Source of the DNA: Listeria rocourtiae FSL F6-920
GTDB taxonomy: Bacteria; Bacillota; Bacilli; Lactobacillales; Listeriaceae
Length of the DNA stretch: 64,000 bases
Reading direction: 5' to 3'
NCBI RefSeq assembly: GCF_000525975.1
Contig: NZ_AODK01000007.1
Location: 1-64,000 of the forward strand
Shown here: positions 19,533 through 28,309 of the stretch, one piece after another
Numbering within the stretch: the first letter of the stretch is position 1
Layout: each line of letters opens with the position of its first letter
Translations under genes and position numbers: made by a program
Notes under the pieces: model-generated
Seen by the model: only the letters and a program-made list of their open reading frames with translations
Database searches by the model: none
What the model was told of the DNA's origin: nothing

Positions 19533-19800
19533 TTGCGGCTCTTATGAAGCATCCTCTGCTGAATTAGAGCCTCAATATGCATGCGAATGTAGTGAGCATG
19601 TAATCCACCAGTGGCTCTTAGACGCTGAATTAGCATAACCATTAAATACAAAGCGTGATAAATGTAAGCGGTAGTGAGTATTCGTTCCATGCCCCCTCCA
19701 TCATGCTCAGCGTCCGCTTGGCGCCTACTTCACATTCTGACCAGCTCCAACAGCCAACTCCTCGAAATTTTCGTGGTCTCCACAAAAACCAAGAACGGGT
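19533..19800 (-). repeat. R1 dispersed repeat, copy e
   Basis: In the opposite orientation to copies a and b. The hairpin is TTGCGGCTCT (19533-19542) / AGAGCCTCAA (19566-19575) with one mismatch. A partial second hairpin arm at 19611-19635 suggests an internal rearrangement. Beyond it come the segments TAGTGAGTATTCGTTCCATG, CAGCGTCCGCTTGGCGCCTA and CAACAGCCAACTCCTCGAAA shared with the next copy. It fills the gap between the asp23-like gene and rpmB. Confidence 0.8.
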
Positions 19801-19820
19801 TTGCACTGCGGCCCCCTATG

Positions 19821-20063
19821 TTGAGGTTCTTAAGAAGCGTATTGTGCTGATTTAGAACCTCAATATGAGTACGAACGTAGTGAGTATTCGTTCCATGCTC
19901 TTTGCCATCATGCTCAGCGTTCGCTGGGCGCCTACTTCACGTTCTGGCTAGCTTCAACAGCCAACTCCTCGAAAACTTCACGCCCTCCATAAAAAGCAAG
20001 GGCGGCTTTTTACTGCGGCCGCTCCAGTTTTTGTCGGAGCTAAACGGGCTGTTTCCGCTTTTC
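19821..20063 (-). repeat. R1 dispersed repeat, copy f (best preserved with copy g)
   Basis: The hairpin TTGAGGTTCT (19821-19830) / AGAACCTCAA (19854-19863) is perfect. The remainder matches copy g at 22.4 kb almost base for base through CCAACTCCTCGAAAACTTCA, AAAAAGCAAGGGCGGC and GTCGGAGCTAAACGGGCTG. Tandem to copy e in the same orientation. The short plus-strand ORFs in this block recur with the repeat and carry no recognisable protein domain. Confidence 0.85.
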
Positions 20064-20107
20064 TATCTGTCAAGTAAAAATTCTTTGCAGGTTTTTCGCT
20101 TTAGAGG

Positions 20108-20136
20108 TTGCAATTGGGAATAGTTTATGATAAATT
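20108..20136 (+). promoter_or_regulatory. rpmB promoter
   Basis: TTGCAA (20108-20113), a 17-base spacer and TAAATT (20131-20136) lie about 95 bases before the rpmB start. It sits just downstream of R1 copy f. Confidence 0.65.
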
Positions 20137-20155
20137 ATTGTAGTGTATGAAAAAC

Positions 20156-20199
20156 AAAAAGCTATTTTTATGCGATAGATGGTAATTAACAGCTTTTTT
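20156..20199 (+). promoter_or_regulatory. Terminator-like hairpin in the rpmB leader
   Basis: AAAAAGCT (20156-20163) pairs with AGCTTTTT (from 20191), with the T run forming the end of the stem. It lies between the promoter and the rpmB ribosome site (AAGGAGGG). This shape suggests an attenuator or premature terminator controlling L28, but no ligand domain is recognisable. Confidence 0.5.
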
Positions 20200-20228
20200 G
20201 AAGTAGCTCTGTAAGGAGGGAAATAACG

Positions 20229-20417
20229 ATGGCAAAAGTATGTGTAGTCACAGGTCGTAAAACTCGTTCTGGTAACAAACGTTCTCACGCAATGAACGCA
20301 AGCAAACGTACTTGGAAAGCAAACTTGCAAAAAGTTCGTATCTTAGTAAACGGCAAACCTAAAAAAGTTTGGGTTTCAGCTCGTGCGCTTAAATCCGGTA
20401 AAGTTGAACGTGTTTAA
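20229..20417 (+). CDS. rpmB: 50S ribosomal protein L28
   Basis: The 62-residue protein matches L28 along its length: [20 protein letters not shown], then [19 protein letters not shown] and ending [10 protein letters not shown]. It is basic, as expected for a large-subunit protein. A strong ribosome site (AAGGAGGG) lies 8 bases before the ATG. It is encoded alone, divergent from the asp23-fakA unit, as in other Listeria and Bacillus. Confidence 0.97.
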   Translation: MAKVCVVTGRKTRSGNKRSHAMNASKRTWKANLQKVRILVNGKPKKVWVSARALKSGKVERV

Positions 20418-20429
20418 TAAGAAAATGAG

Positions 20430-20458
20430 TGCAGGATCTTCGGATTGCTGCATTTTTT
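20430..20458 (+). terminator. rpmB terminator
   Basis: TGCAG / CTGCA stem with an inner TC-TTCG-GA tetraloop, followed directly by six T. It begins 13 bases after the rpmB stop. Confidence 0.85.
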
Positions 20459-20475
20459 CTTTGTCTAAATAAGCA

Positions 20476-20551
20476 AACAGGACGAGTTTGGGATAAAAAT
20501 CGAGTGCTTGAGAGCCGATTTATTTGGGCTATGTACCAATCTCATCCTGTT
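20476..20551. other. Long stem-loop between rpmB terminator and araA remnant
   Basis: AACAGGACGAG (20476-20486) pairs with CTCATCCTGTT (20541-20551), with a mismatch, and an inner AAAAATCG / CGATTTATT pairing is also possible. Neither side has a clear T run. It might be a 3' mRNA stabiliser, a terminator of the decayed araA gene, or a small structured RNA. Confidence 0.5.
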
Positions 20552-20562
20552 CTTTGTGCACT

Positions 20563-20760
20563 CTAAAGTAGTACTTTCATATGTGCTTCCCGCACCTTTT
20601 GATTATAACTACCATGTTCAAAATTATACAGTCGCATAAATTTATCAAACAGAGCATTTAGTTCCTCATCAGTTACAGCATCAATCACTGAAAATAAATC
20701 ACCAATTCCAAAATAGTCAACAACCCAGCCAAATTGGATGTGCACTTCTACCTGTAAATA
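20563..20760 (-). pseudogene. Remnant of L-arabinose isomerase (araA), about 65 codons
   Basis: The frame reads HIQFGWVVDYFGIGDLFSVI then DAVTDEELNALFDKFMRLYNFEHGSYNQKVREAHMK. This resembles the middle of AraA family proteins (KFGWTVDYFGIGDLV..INKVTDEEVDELY..Y). A full enzyme is about 500 residues; here a stop codon lies at 20761-20763 and the frame ends at 20563, with no other araA parts nearby. No ribosome site precedes it. I call it a decayed fragment; the assignment is from remembered family sequence. Confidence 0.65.
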
Positions 20761-20845
20761 TCAAATATTTCTTAGTCAGGACTTCTAAAAGTTTCTAGAT
20801 AAAAAATCAGAACCTGACAAAATATACGTTTGCCAGATTCCACCT

Positions 20846-21352
20846 TCACATTCTCATAAAATTAGCACCACGTTCAAAAATCCGAACGTCCTCGCCTCTT
20901 CCTTTTCCTATCTTATTGTAGATTTCTTTTTCGGTCAGCTTTGTTCCTTTCGTATCCCACGAAGTTAAGGTTAGCAACTGCCAAGCATCATCCACTTTTT
21001 GCAAAGTCAGCTCTAATTTCTCTAATTTTTCGTTATCAATAAAGGTAAACAAATAATAAATCTTATCTTGTTGGTAATAGGCACCATATAAGTAGTCTTT
21101 AGCTTCCAGTATTTCTTGATAGCTACTTTTATATGTTGGCAAGTCAAGTTTCTCATTGCCAACCGTATTTTGTTGAACACCCACCGAACCTTTCTCAAAA
21201 ACAGCTTGAATTGTCTGCGTCGCTAGTTCGTCCGCTGTTTTATCAGGACTCACACTCTTATTATCATTTAATCCATTCGGAGCAGTAGAACAAGCTGTAA
21301 GCGCGAAAATTAAACTCATTGATAATAAGATTTGAAAAATTTTTCTCATCAT
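20846..21352 (-). CDS. Predicted lipoprotein of unknown function
   Basis: 168 residues with a lipoprotein signal peptide: MMRKIFQILLSMSLIFALTA followed by the lipobox cysteine (LTAC, Cys21). The mature part is a mixed alpha/beta sequence (QAVFEKGSVGVQQN, LYGAYYQQDKIYYLFTFID, LTLTSWDTKGTKLTEKEIYN) with no domain I can name. It overlaps the upstream membrane-protein gene by 4 bases, so the two are probably co-translated and may act together at the membrane. Confidence 0.8.
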   Translation of the reverse strand: MMRKIFQILLSMSLIFALTACSTAPNGLNDNKSVSPDKTADELATQTIQAVFEKGSVGVQQNTVGNEKLDLPTYKSSYQEILEAKDYLYGAYYQQDKIYYLFTFIDNEKLEKLELTLQKVDDAWQLLTLTSWDTKGTKLTEKEIYNKIGKGRGEDVRIFERGANFMRM

Positions 21353-21708
21353 CGTTCGCCCTTTTCTAGTTTATCGACATTAGACGTGATAACTCCCCCG
21401 ATAAGAATCGCAATTCCAGGGAACGGATTAACAAATATAGCGCAGGCAATTCCAGTTATAGTAAGCGTCAGACCAGCTTTATAATAGCTTTTCTTGATGA
21501 GAAATACCAGTCCAACTACTGCGATAACCATGAAAAATAGGCCAATATAAGTCATACTCATCATGGCATTATATAGCGGATTAGCATCACTTTTTCCGAG
21601 ATTGATAAATGTCGAAATTTGTACAAGAACACTTAAAACAAGTCCTATAATAGTGATAATCAGGGCTATTTTTGATCTTTTTGCGATTAAAACTGTATTA
21701 TCTTTCAT
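21349..21708 (-). CDS. Small membrane protein, about four membrane helices
   Basis: 119 residues with hydrophobic segments at about 13-35 (IALIITIIGLVLSVLVQIST), 48-70 (MMSMTYIGLFFMVIAVVGLV), 75-90 and 92-108 (IFVNPFPGIAILIGGVITS). The layout resembles DUF4064-like small membrane proteins, but I do not recognise the family with certainty. The gene overlaps the lipoprotein gene by 4 bases. The pair sits between the araA remnant and thiN and is not part of the conserved order, so it may be accessory. Confidence 0.75.
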   Translation of the reverse strand: MKDNTVLIAKRSKIALIITIIGLVLSVLVQISTFINLGKSDANPLYNAMMSMTYIGLFFMVIAVVGLVFLIKKSYYKAGLTLTITGIACAIFVNPFPGIAILIGGVITSNVDKLEKGER

Positions 21709-21720
21709 TGCAATACTCCT

Positions 21721-22359
21721 CTAGTCGTTACTTTGAATAAATAAAATTAAGCCGGTTTGAAAAGAAAATGTACCCCGTTCTGCCGAAAATTCATTACTAG
21801 AAAGCGCGGCCCCAAACGGATAATTTGCTTCGGTCAACGGATATTTAAATCCTTTTAATGTAAGCTTCGTGACATTTGCCATTGTGATAAAGGCAGCATA
21901 TTTTTTATCTTGGATCTTGGAAACAGTATATTCACCAGGTGTGTACATTTTAATATAATTATAGCGATCAATGAGTTCGATTTTCGAAATCACATCCAAG
22001 AATTCCGGTTGCATAAGCATCATGATATTGGCCAGCAAATGATCAAGTCGACCACCCGTTGCACCAAAGATACGAATGAGATCGGGCTTCTGATTCAGTG
22101 CCCATTTCAGACCAATTGCTGTATCTGTTTCATCTTTTTCAGCAGGAAATTCCGTAACTTCGGTAATCGTTTTTAAGTGCTCCAATTCGGATTTTGAAAG
22201 AGAATCAAAATCCCCCATCGCGATGATTGGTATAATTCCTCTCTCCGTAAGACGAATGGCACCACGATCCACACCGATCCATGGAACAGACGCATCATAT
22301 ACGGATAGATCAGGAAGTTCCGATTCTGGACCTCCGACCATGATATGTAGGATATTCAT
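21721..22359 (-). CDS. thiN: Thiamine pyrophosphokinase
   Basis: Converts thiamine to thiamine pyrophosphate using ATP. The 212-residue protein has the family motifs GVDRGAIRLTERGIIPIIAMGD, the GDFDSLS substrate/metal motif (near 52-58), DETDTAIGLKWAL (near 78-90) and GATGGRLDHLLANI. It lies in the conserved rpe-thiN neighbourhood, but an R1 repeat of about 240 bases separates it from rpe. Confidence 0.93.
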   Translation of the reverse strand: MNILHIMVGGPESELPDLSVYDASVPWIGVDRGAIRLTERGIIPIIAMGDFDSLSKSELEHLKTITEVTEFPAEKDETDTAIGLKWALNQKPDLIRIFGATGGRLDHLLANIMMLMQPEFLDVISKIELIDRYNYIKMYTPGEYTVSKIQDKKYAAFITMANVTKLTLKGFKYPLTEANYPFGAALSSNEFSAERGTFSFQTGLILFIQSND

Positions 22360-22383
22360 TAAGATAGTTTCACTCTCCCTTTG

Positions 22384-22627
22384 TTGAGGTTCTTACGAAG
22401 TGGGTACCACTGAATTAGAACCTCAATATGAGTACGAACGTATTGAGTATTCGTTCCATTCTCTTCTCCGCCATGCTTGGCGTTCGTCTGGCGGTTACTT
22501 CACGTTCTGGCTAGCTCCAACAGCCCACTCCTCGAAAACTTCACACCCTCCATAAAAAGCAAGGACGGCTTTTTACTGCGGCTGCTCCAGTTTTTGTCGG
22601 AGCTAAACGGGCTGTTTCCGCTTTTCG
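22384..22627 (-). repeat. R1 dispersed repeat, copy g
   Basis: Hairpin TTGAGGTTCT (22384-22393) / AGAACCTCAA (22417-22426), then ACGAACGTATTGAGTATTCG, CAGCCCACTCCTCGAAAACT, AAAAAGCAAGGACGGC and GTCGGAGCTAAACGGGCTG. It ends one base before the rpe stop codon, so in the rpe transcript the whole element follows the gene as its 3' region. The AAAAAGC / GCTTTTT pair inside it could end transcription. Same orientation as copies e and f. Confidence 0.85.
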
Positions 22628-23284
22628 CTATTCCCCTACAATTTCTCTCAACTTATCCATAGCTTTCTCTCTATCCTTATTTCCATAAATATACGATCCC
22701 GCAACAAAAACATCAGCACCTGCTGCAACGCATAGTGGTGCAGTCTTATCATCTACACCGCCGTCAACTTCAATCTCAATGTCTAATCCTCTTTCTTCAA
22801 TGATTTTCTTCACTGCCGTAATTTTCGGTAGTACTTCTTTAATAAAACTTTGCCCACCAAATCCGGGGTTAACTGTCATAAACAAAATTAAGTCCACTTC
22901 TTCCAATACATGTTGAATCATCTCAATCGGTGTCGCCGGGTTCAAAACAACACCCGCTTTCACGTCAAATGAACGAATTAGCTGTAATGTACGATGTAGA
23001 TGTCGACATGCTTCTACATGTACCGTGATGTAGTCGGCGCCTGCTTTTGCGAATTCCGGAATATAGAGATCTGGATTTTCAATCATCAAATGTACATCTA
23101 ATGGTAATTTCGTAACCGGTCGGATAGCTTTTACAACACTTGGGCCAAATGTAATGTTAGGTACGAAATGACCATCCATCACATCTACGTGAATATAGTC
23201 TGCACCATATCCTTCCACTTCTTTAATATCTGCTGCTAAGTTTGCAAAATCTGCGCTAAGTATCGATGGAGCTATTTTTCCCAT
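22628..23284 (-). CDS. rpe: Ribulose-phosphate 3-epimerase
   Basis: Interconverts ribulose 5-phosphate and xylulose 5-phosphate in the pentose phosphate pathway. The 218-residue TIM barrel shows APSILSADFANL (5-16), YIHVDVMDGHFVPNITFGP (30-48), the MTVNPGFGGQSFI phosphate region and IEVDGGVDDKTAP. It lies 1 base after rsgA in the rsmB-prpC-prkC-rsgA-rpe-thiN order. Confidence 0.96.
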   Translation of the reverse strand: MGKIAPSILSADFANLAADIKEVEGYGADYIHVDVMDGHFVPNITFGPSVVKAIRPVTKLPLDVHLMIENPDLYIPEFAKAGADYITVHVEACRHLHRTLQLIRSFDVKAGVVLNPATPIEMIQHVLEEVDLILFMTVNPGFGGQSFIKEVLPKITAVKKIIEERGLDIEIEVDGGVDDKTAPLCVAAGADVFVAGSYIYGNKDREKAMDKLREIVGE

Positions 23285-23285
23285 G

Positions 23286-24173
23286 TTAATACCTCTCTTT
23301 TTTGTTTTTTACTTCCGTTAAAATCTGAATGTAGTGTTCGTATCGAAATGCTGCTATTTCACCATTTGCAACTGAAGTCTTCACAGCGCATTTCGGTTCG
23401 TTCTCATGTATGCAACCCCGAAACTTGCATTCGCCACGACGACGATCTATTTCTGGAAAACAAAATTGAAGATTCTCAGTCGTTAATTCGTCCATTTCAA
23501 TCGAGCTAAAACCTGGTGTATCAGCAATAAATCCAGAACCAATCGTCATTAACTCCACGTGGCGGGTCGTATGTTTCCCGCGCCCCAATACAAAAGAGAT
23601 GACGCCTGTTTCAATATCTAAATCAGGATTAAGCGTATTTAACAATGTCGATTTTCCAACACCCGATTGACCTGCAATCACGGCAATTTTACCAGCAATA
23701 ACGTCCAGCACAGTTTTTTTATCAATTTCCGTATTCGTTAGTAAAACTTGATAGCCCGCCTCTTCATAAACCGCTTGATAGTCAGCAATTTCGGCTTTTC
23801 GCGCCTCATCTGCTAAATCCAGTTTACTAATACAAATAACAGGCGTAACATCTTCTAATTCAATGGCGACTAAAAATCGATCGGCTAAATTGGCTGAGAA
23901 GTCAGGCTCTACCGCAGAAAAAACAAGTAACGCTAAATCGACATTTGCAATCGGTGGTCGTACTAAAGTATTTTTCCGAGGCAGTAAATCCAGCACATAG
24001 CCTTCTTTCACATTATCAGCCTGAAAAACGACATGATCGCCAACAAGTGGTGTCAAACCACGCTTTCTAAAATTACCGCGTGCACGACATTGGTAGGTTT
24101 CGCCTTCACAATAAACGTAATAAAAACCGCTTAAAGCCTTCATAATTTGTCCTTCCAGAAAAGTCACCTTCAT
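23286..24173 (-). CDS. rsgA: Ribosome small subunit-dependent GTPase RsgA
   Basis: Circularly permuted GTPase that checks late 30S assembly. The 295-residue protein has an OB domain (GETYQCRARGNFRKRGLTPL), G4 motif ICISKLDLA near 117, and Walker A AGQSGVGKSTLLNTL near 165-180. DTPGFSS follows near 215, then a zinc-binding C-terminal domain (CKFRGCIHENEPKCAV). It sits directly after prkC. The frame opens with MKVTFLEGQIMKAL; the in-frame ATG of MKALSGF is a possible alternative start. Confidence 0.95.
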   Translation of the reverse strand: MKVTFLEGQIMKALSGFYYVYCEGETYQCRARGNFRKRGLTPLVGDHVVFQADNVKEGYVLDLLPRKNTLVRPPIANVDLALLVFSAVEPDFSANLADRFLVAIELEDVTPVICISKLDLADEARKAEIADYQAVYEEAGYQVLLTNTEIDKKTVLDVIAGKIAVIAGQSGVGKSTLLNTLNPDLDIETGVISFVLGRGKHTTRHVELMTIGSGFIADTPGFSSIEMDELTTENLQFCFPEIDRRRGECKFRGCIHENEPKCAVKTSVANGEIAAFRYEHYIQILTEVKNKKERY

Positions 24174-24176
24174 TTC

Positions 24177-26134
24177 TTATGAATTTGGATAATCAATCGT
24201 TTCTTCCAAAATGACGGTATTATCGCGAACGACTTTATACCCGCCTTGTGTGCCTTCTTCAATCTCAAAAGTAAGTGTTTCCGCTGTGTCTTTTGTGATA
24301 TCCATTTCTTTATAGGCCTTCGTCATACTGTTGTTTTTGTCTTGAATGTATATTTGGATATGCTGTGGTACAGGCGGTGTTGCTGTAGGATCTTCTGGCT
24401 CATACTGAATATTAATCGTCCGTCTGACCGTTTTCACTTCTTTTTCTTTCGGGCCTTTACTCATCACAACCGTCACTTTGTCACCTTTATTTAGTGAAGC
24501 ACCTGCTTCTGGTTTTTGTGAAATGACTTGGCCAGCGCCGACTGTATCGGAATATTCTTCGCTACTAACGGAAATTTCGATACCATTTGAACTCGCGTAG
24601 TCATCTAAACCGACTTGGTTAAATCCAGATAGATCTTTTAATGTCAACGGTTGCGCGCCTTTACTTACGACAAAAGAAATTTCAGTATCAGCTGCCACCA
24701 CTTCCGTTCCTGATGATGGATCTTGTGAAATAATCACACCAGAATCAACGGAATCGCTATATTCTTCAGTGTAACTTACTTTTTTATATCCTTGCTGTTC
24801 TAAAACTTGTTTCACCGTGTCATATGTTTTGCCTGTATAATCTTCTACTGTGATTTTTTTTCGCACCAATGCTCACATATAAATTAACAGTGGCACCCTT
24901 TTCTTCACTCATTCCAATTTCAGGATCAGTCTCAATGATTTTCCCTTCGTCCACCTTATCGCTGTTCTTTTCAAAGGTTTCCCCGACAACGAAGCCAGCA
25001 TCTTGGAGTTTTTGCACGGCGGTTTCTCTCGTGTCATTCGCCACATTGGGAATTTTGACAGTGGCTGGTGGTCGACCCATAAGCCAAAGGGCAACGATGA
25101 TAATCGCGAATAGAGCAATGATTCCTGCAATAATCCAGATTTTCTTTTTATTGCTTTTTTTTCTTCTGTGGCTCTGCGGGTGCTTCCTCTTTTTCAGCAG
25201 CACTGACCATTGTATTATCCAGGTTCTGCATCGCATTTTTTGTCGCGATAATCGGTATCGTTTTTGTTTCACCATCATCCACCGGAAATACGTATTTGGC
25301 TTCATTACGTCGTTCGGAATCTAATGCCGTTTTTAAGTCCGCTTTCATTTCCTCCGCGGTTTGATATCGTAAAAAAGGATCTTTAGCTGTCGCGCGAATC
25401 ACAATATTTTCTAGACTTTGTGGGACTTCTGGGTTTTGCTCACGAATCGATGGTATACTTGCTTGCAAATGCTTAATTGCAATCGAAACAGGTGATTCGC
25501 CATCATGCGGGACTTTCCCAACGAGTAATTCGTAAAGGACAATTCCAAGTGAGTAAATATCTGATTTTTGTGTCGCCATTCCGCCACGTGCTTGTTCCGG
25601 TGATAAATAATGCACGGAGCCAAGCAGTGAATTCGTTTGTGTAATTGATGTTTCGGAAAGCGCCATCGCAATACCGAAATCTGTAATTTTAACAGCACCA
25701 TCATGGTCAATTAATATATTTTGTGGCTTTAAATCACGATGGACGATATGTGCACTGTGGGCTACCGCAACGGCTGAAACAATTTGAAGCATGATATCCA
25801 CAGCTTTTTCGAATGGAATTGGGTTATTTTCATGAATGTATTGTTTTAAATCCATTCCATCTACGTATTCCATTACGATGTAGTGAAGATCGTTCTCCTC
25901 GCCTACATCGTAAATGCTAACAATGTTCGGATGCACCAAGCTTGTCGCTGATTGTGCTTCTCGCTGAAAACGGCGTATCAAATTGCTTTCATCTGCTAAA
26001 TCGATGCGTAACACTTTGACAGCTACTTTGCGGTCCAAAATCATGTCATGTGCAAGAAAAACATTGGCCATTCCGCCGCCACCGATTGCGCTGACAACTT
26101 TGTAACGGTCATTTATTCGCTTGCCGATCATCAT
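24177..26134 (-). pseudogene. prkC: PASTA-domain Ser/Thr protein kinase, two frameshifts at A8 runs
   Basis: Membrane eukaryotic-type kinase that senses muropeptides or lipid II and controls cell-wall and germination functions. The kinase domain (from 26134) is complete: [30 protein letters not shown] and DFGIA. The frame is lost at an A8 run (25155-25162) just before the membrane helix, read as PQKKKKQ-stop. The second segment carries the helix (IWIIAGIIALFAIIIVALWL) and first PASTA domain. It is lost at another A8 run (24854-24861) at IGAKK, and the third segment carries the remaining PASTA domains. With seven A instead of eight at both sites the protein would read through as one chain of about 650 residues. 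It is paired with prpC, overlapping by 4 bases. Confidence 0.9.
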
Positions 26135-26889
26135 GATACATCCCTACCTTTCTCCCTTAAATTCCGTTCTAAAAGCAACACCGTGATGTTATCTTCCCCA
26201 CCATTTGCATTTGCTTTTGTTATGAAAATGTCCGCTTTTTCTGCAAGCGTTCGTTTACTTGTTAGTACTGCTTCTATTTCTTGTTCAGTCAACATGTTTG
26301 ATAAACCGTCGGAGCAAAGCAGTAGCTGATCTTTTGGCTGAAATGGCAAAATAAAGACATCTGTCTCGACATTCCCTTCTATTCCCAACGCTCGCAGTAA
26401 AATATTTTTGCGTGGATGATTCTCCGCGTCTTCTTTCGTAATTTCCCCTTTACGAAGCAATTCATTGACGAGCGAATGGTCTTCGGTAAGCTGTTCTAGC
26501 ACACCGTTTTTCAGTAGATAACCACGACTATCCCCAACGTTCGCTACAATGATTTGACTGTTTGAAAAAATCGCTGCAACAAGCGTTGTCCCCATCCCTT
26601 TTAGCGTTGAATCTTGTTTGGCATGAGCCAATATTTGCTCGTTCACCGCTTGAATTGCCTCGCGGAACCACGAATCAATCTCTGTTGCGGACTTCAAATC
26701 GGTCACATTTTTCCAACTATCGCTAAGAAGTCTGACAGCCATTTCACTCGCGACATCACCCGCTTGGTGCCCCCCCATTCCATCTGCGACAATAACGAGC
26801 GGGATGCCCAGTTGATTCTCAAAAATACCACCGTTATCCTCATTATGATTTCTGATTCTTCCACGGTCTGTTCTAAATTCTGCATGCAT
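26131..26889 (-). CDS. prpC: PP2C-type Ser/Thr protein phosphatase (PrpC/Stp)
   Basis: Manganese-dependent phosphatase that reverses PrkC phosphorylation. The 252-residue protein has the PP2C motifs [11 protein letters not shown] near 9, [16 protein letters not shown] near 35-50, [19 protein letters not shown] and [11 protein letters not shown]. All expected metal-binding aspartates are visible. The stop overlaps the prkC start, and the gene follows rsmB, the conserved order. Confidence 0.96.
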   Translation of the reverse strand: MHAEFRTDRGRIRNHNEDNGGIFENQLGIPLVIVADGMGGHQAGDVASEMAVRLLSDSWKNVTDLKSATEIDSWFREAIQAVNEQILAHAKQDSTLKGMGTTLVAAIFSNSQIIVANVGDSRGYLLKNGVLEQLTEDHSLVNELLRKGEITKEDAENHPRKNILLRALGIEGNVETDVFILPFQPKDQLLLCSDGLSNMLTEQEIEAVLTSKRTLAEKADIFITKANANGGEDNITVLLLERNLREKGRDVS

Positions 26890-26970
26890 ACTTGCCTACA
26901 CCTCACATTGCCGGGAAAACGTTCGAAATTTCTCAAACGCAACAAATGCAAAAATTCGTCTTCCCATTGC

Positions 26971-28309
26971 TTATTTGTTCGTTATTTTTCGGAATGCGGC
27001 GATAAAGAAACCGTCACTTCCGATGTCTGTTGGTACTAATTCCAGATAACCTTCCTGTACAAACGGAAGCATCTTTTCAGGCACATGTACTTGTTCTAAA
27101 TGAAATTCCGGATGATTCGAAAGGAAGTTCGCTACAACACCACGATTTTCCACTTGATCAATCGTACAGGTGCTATATATTAATATACCATTTTCTTTTA
27201 GTAATGCGCCAACCTCAGCTAAAATTGCTTGCTGAATCCGTGCCAAATTTTCGATATCTGACTCAGTCTTGCTATATTTAATGTCTGGTTTTCGGCGCAA
27301 AACACCGAATCCTGAACAAGGGGCATCTACTAAAATACGGTCAAAACTCTCTGGTGCAAATAGTTCACTTGCTTTTCTGGCATCTAAAACTTCCGTTGTA
27401 ACATTCGTCAAATCAAGGCGCTTAGCTGCTTTATTTACTAATTTTGTTTTATGTGGGTGGATATCAAGCGCGATAATTTCACCGGTGTTATGCATTTTTT
27501 CAGCAATATGTGTTGTTTTTCCACCTGGCGCCGAACACGCGTCAAGTACGCGCAAACCATCTTCTAGTTGTAAAGCATGCGCAACAAGCATCGAACTCTC
27601 ATCTTGAATCGTGCAACGACCATTATGATAAGCTTGCGTATCAGCAATCGATCCCCGTTCCATCATGAGCGCTTCTGGAATATAGGCGTTTTGCTCTGTT
27701 TCAATACCTTGTGCGGAAAGTTCCTCTTGTAGCTCGGCGACAGTCACTTTGTTCTCATTCACACGAATACTTTGCGACGGCGACTCTAAAAAGGATAGGC
27801 CAATTTCACGCGTTTTGGCAGTGCCAAACTGCGCAATCCAGCGTTTTACGAGCCATGTTGGCAAGCTGGTCTCCACTGCGATTTTCGTTGTTTCATCACT
27901 GATATCCTCGATTTTTGGAACGCCATTACGAATGACATTCCGCAAAACGCCATTCACAAATTTTGTCACGCCATCGTGTCCACGTTCACGCGCAATTTCG
28001 CCCGCTTCGTGTAAAATCGCATGTTCTGGAATTTTATCGAGGAATTCCAATTGATATACCGATAGGCGCAATAAATTCAGCACCCAATTTTCCGGCGTCT
28101 TTCGTAAAAAAAGGCTCTAAATAAAAGTCTAGTGTAATGCGGCGTTGCGTTGTTCCGTAGACGAGCTCCGTCAAAAGCGCGCGGTCCATTTGGTTTAAAT
28201 TACTATTTTTAAGCGCATCATTAATTAGTAGATGGCTGAATGACTGATTATTTTCGATTTTTTCAATTAAGTCGAGCGCAATTTCGCGGACTGTTTCTGG
28301 TTTTTTCAT
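26971..28309 (-). pseudogene. rsmB: 16S rRNA m5C967 methyltransferase RsmB, frameshifted
   Basis: The N-terminal NusB-like half starts at 28309 (MKKPETVREIALDLIEKIEN) and leaves frame after FFTKDAGKLGA, stopping at 28034. The rest resumes in another frame with LNLLRLSVYQLEFLDKIPEHAI. It contains the methyltransferase domain, with LDACSAPGGKTTHIAEKM, VDAPCSGFGVLRRKPD (catalytic PCSG cysteine) and YSTCTIDQVEN. Family members read KLG-x-W-V-L-x-LLRLS at the break, so about eight bases are missing near 28076-28090. A tandem TTGGGTGC repeat reduced to one copy would explain this exactly. Total length would be about 445 residues. It overlaps fmt by 4 bases. Confidence 0.88.

Noticed and set aside
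19456-20330. Several short ORFs on both strands between asp23 and rpmB
   Set aside because: All lie within R1 copies or the rpmB leader and their frames are broken in sister copies; the repeats look non-coding.
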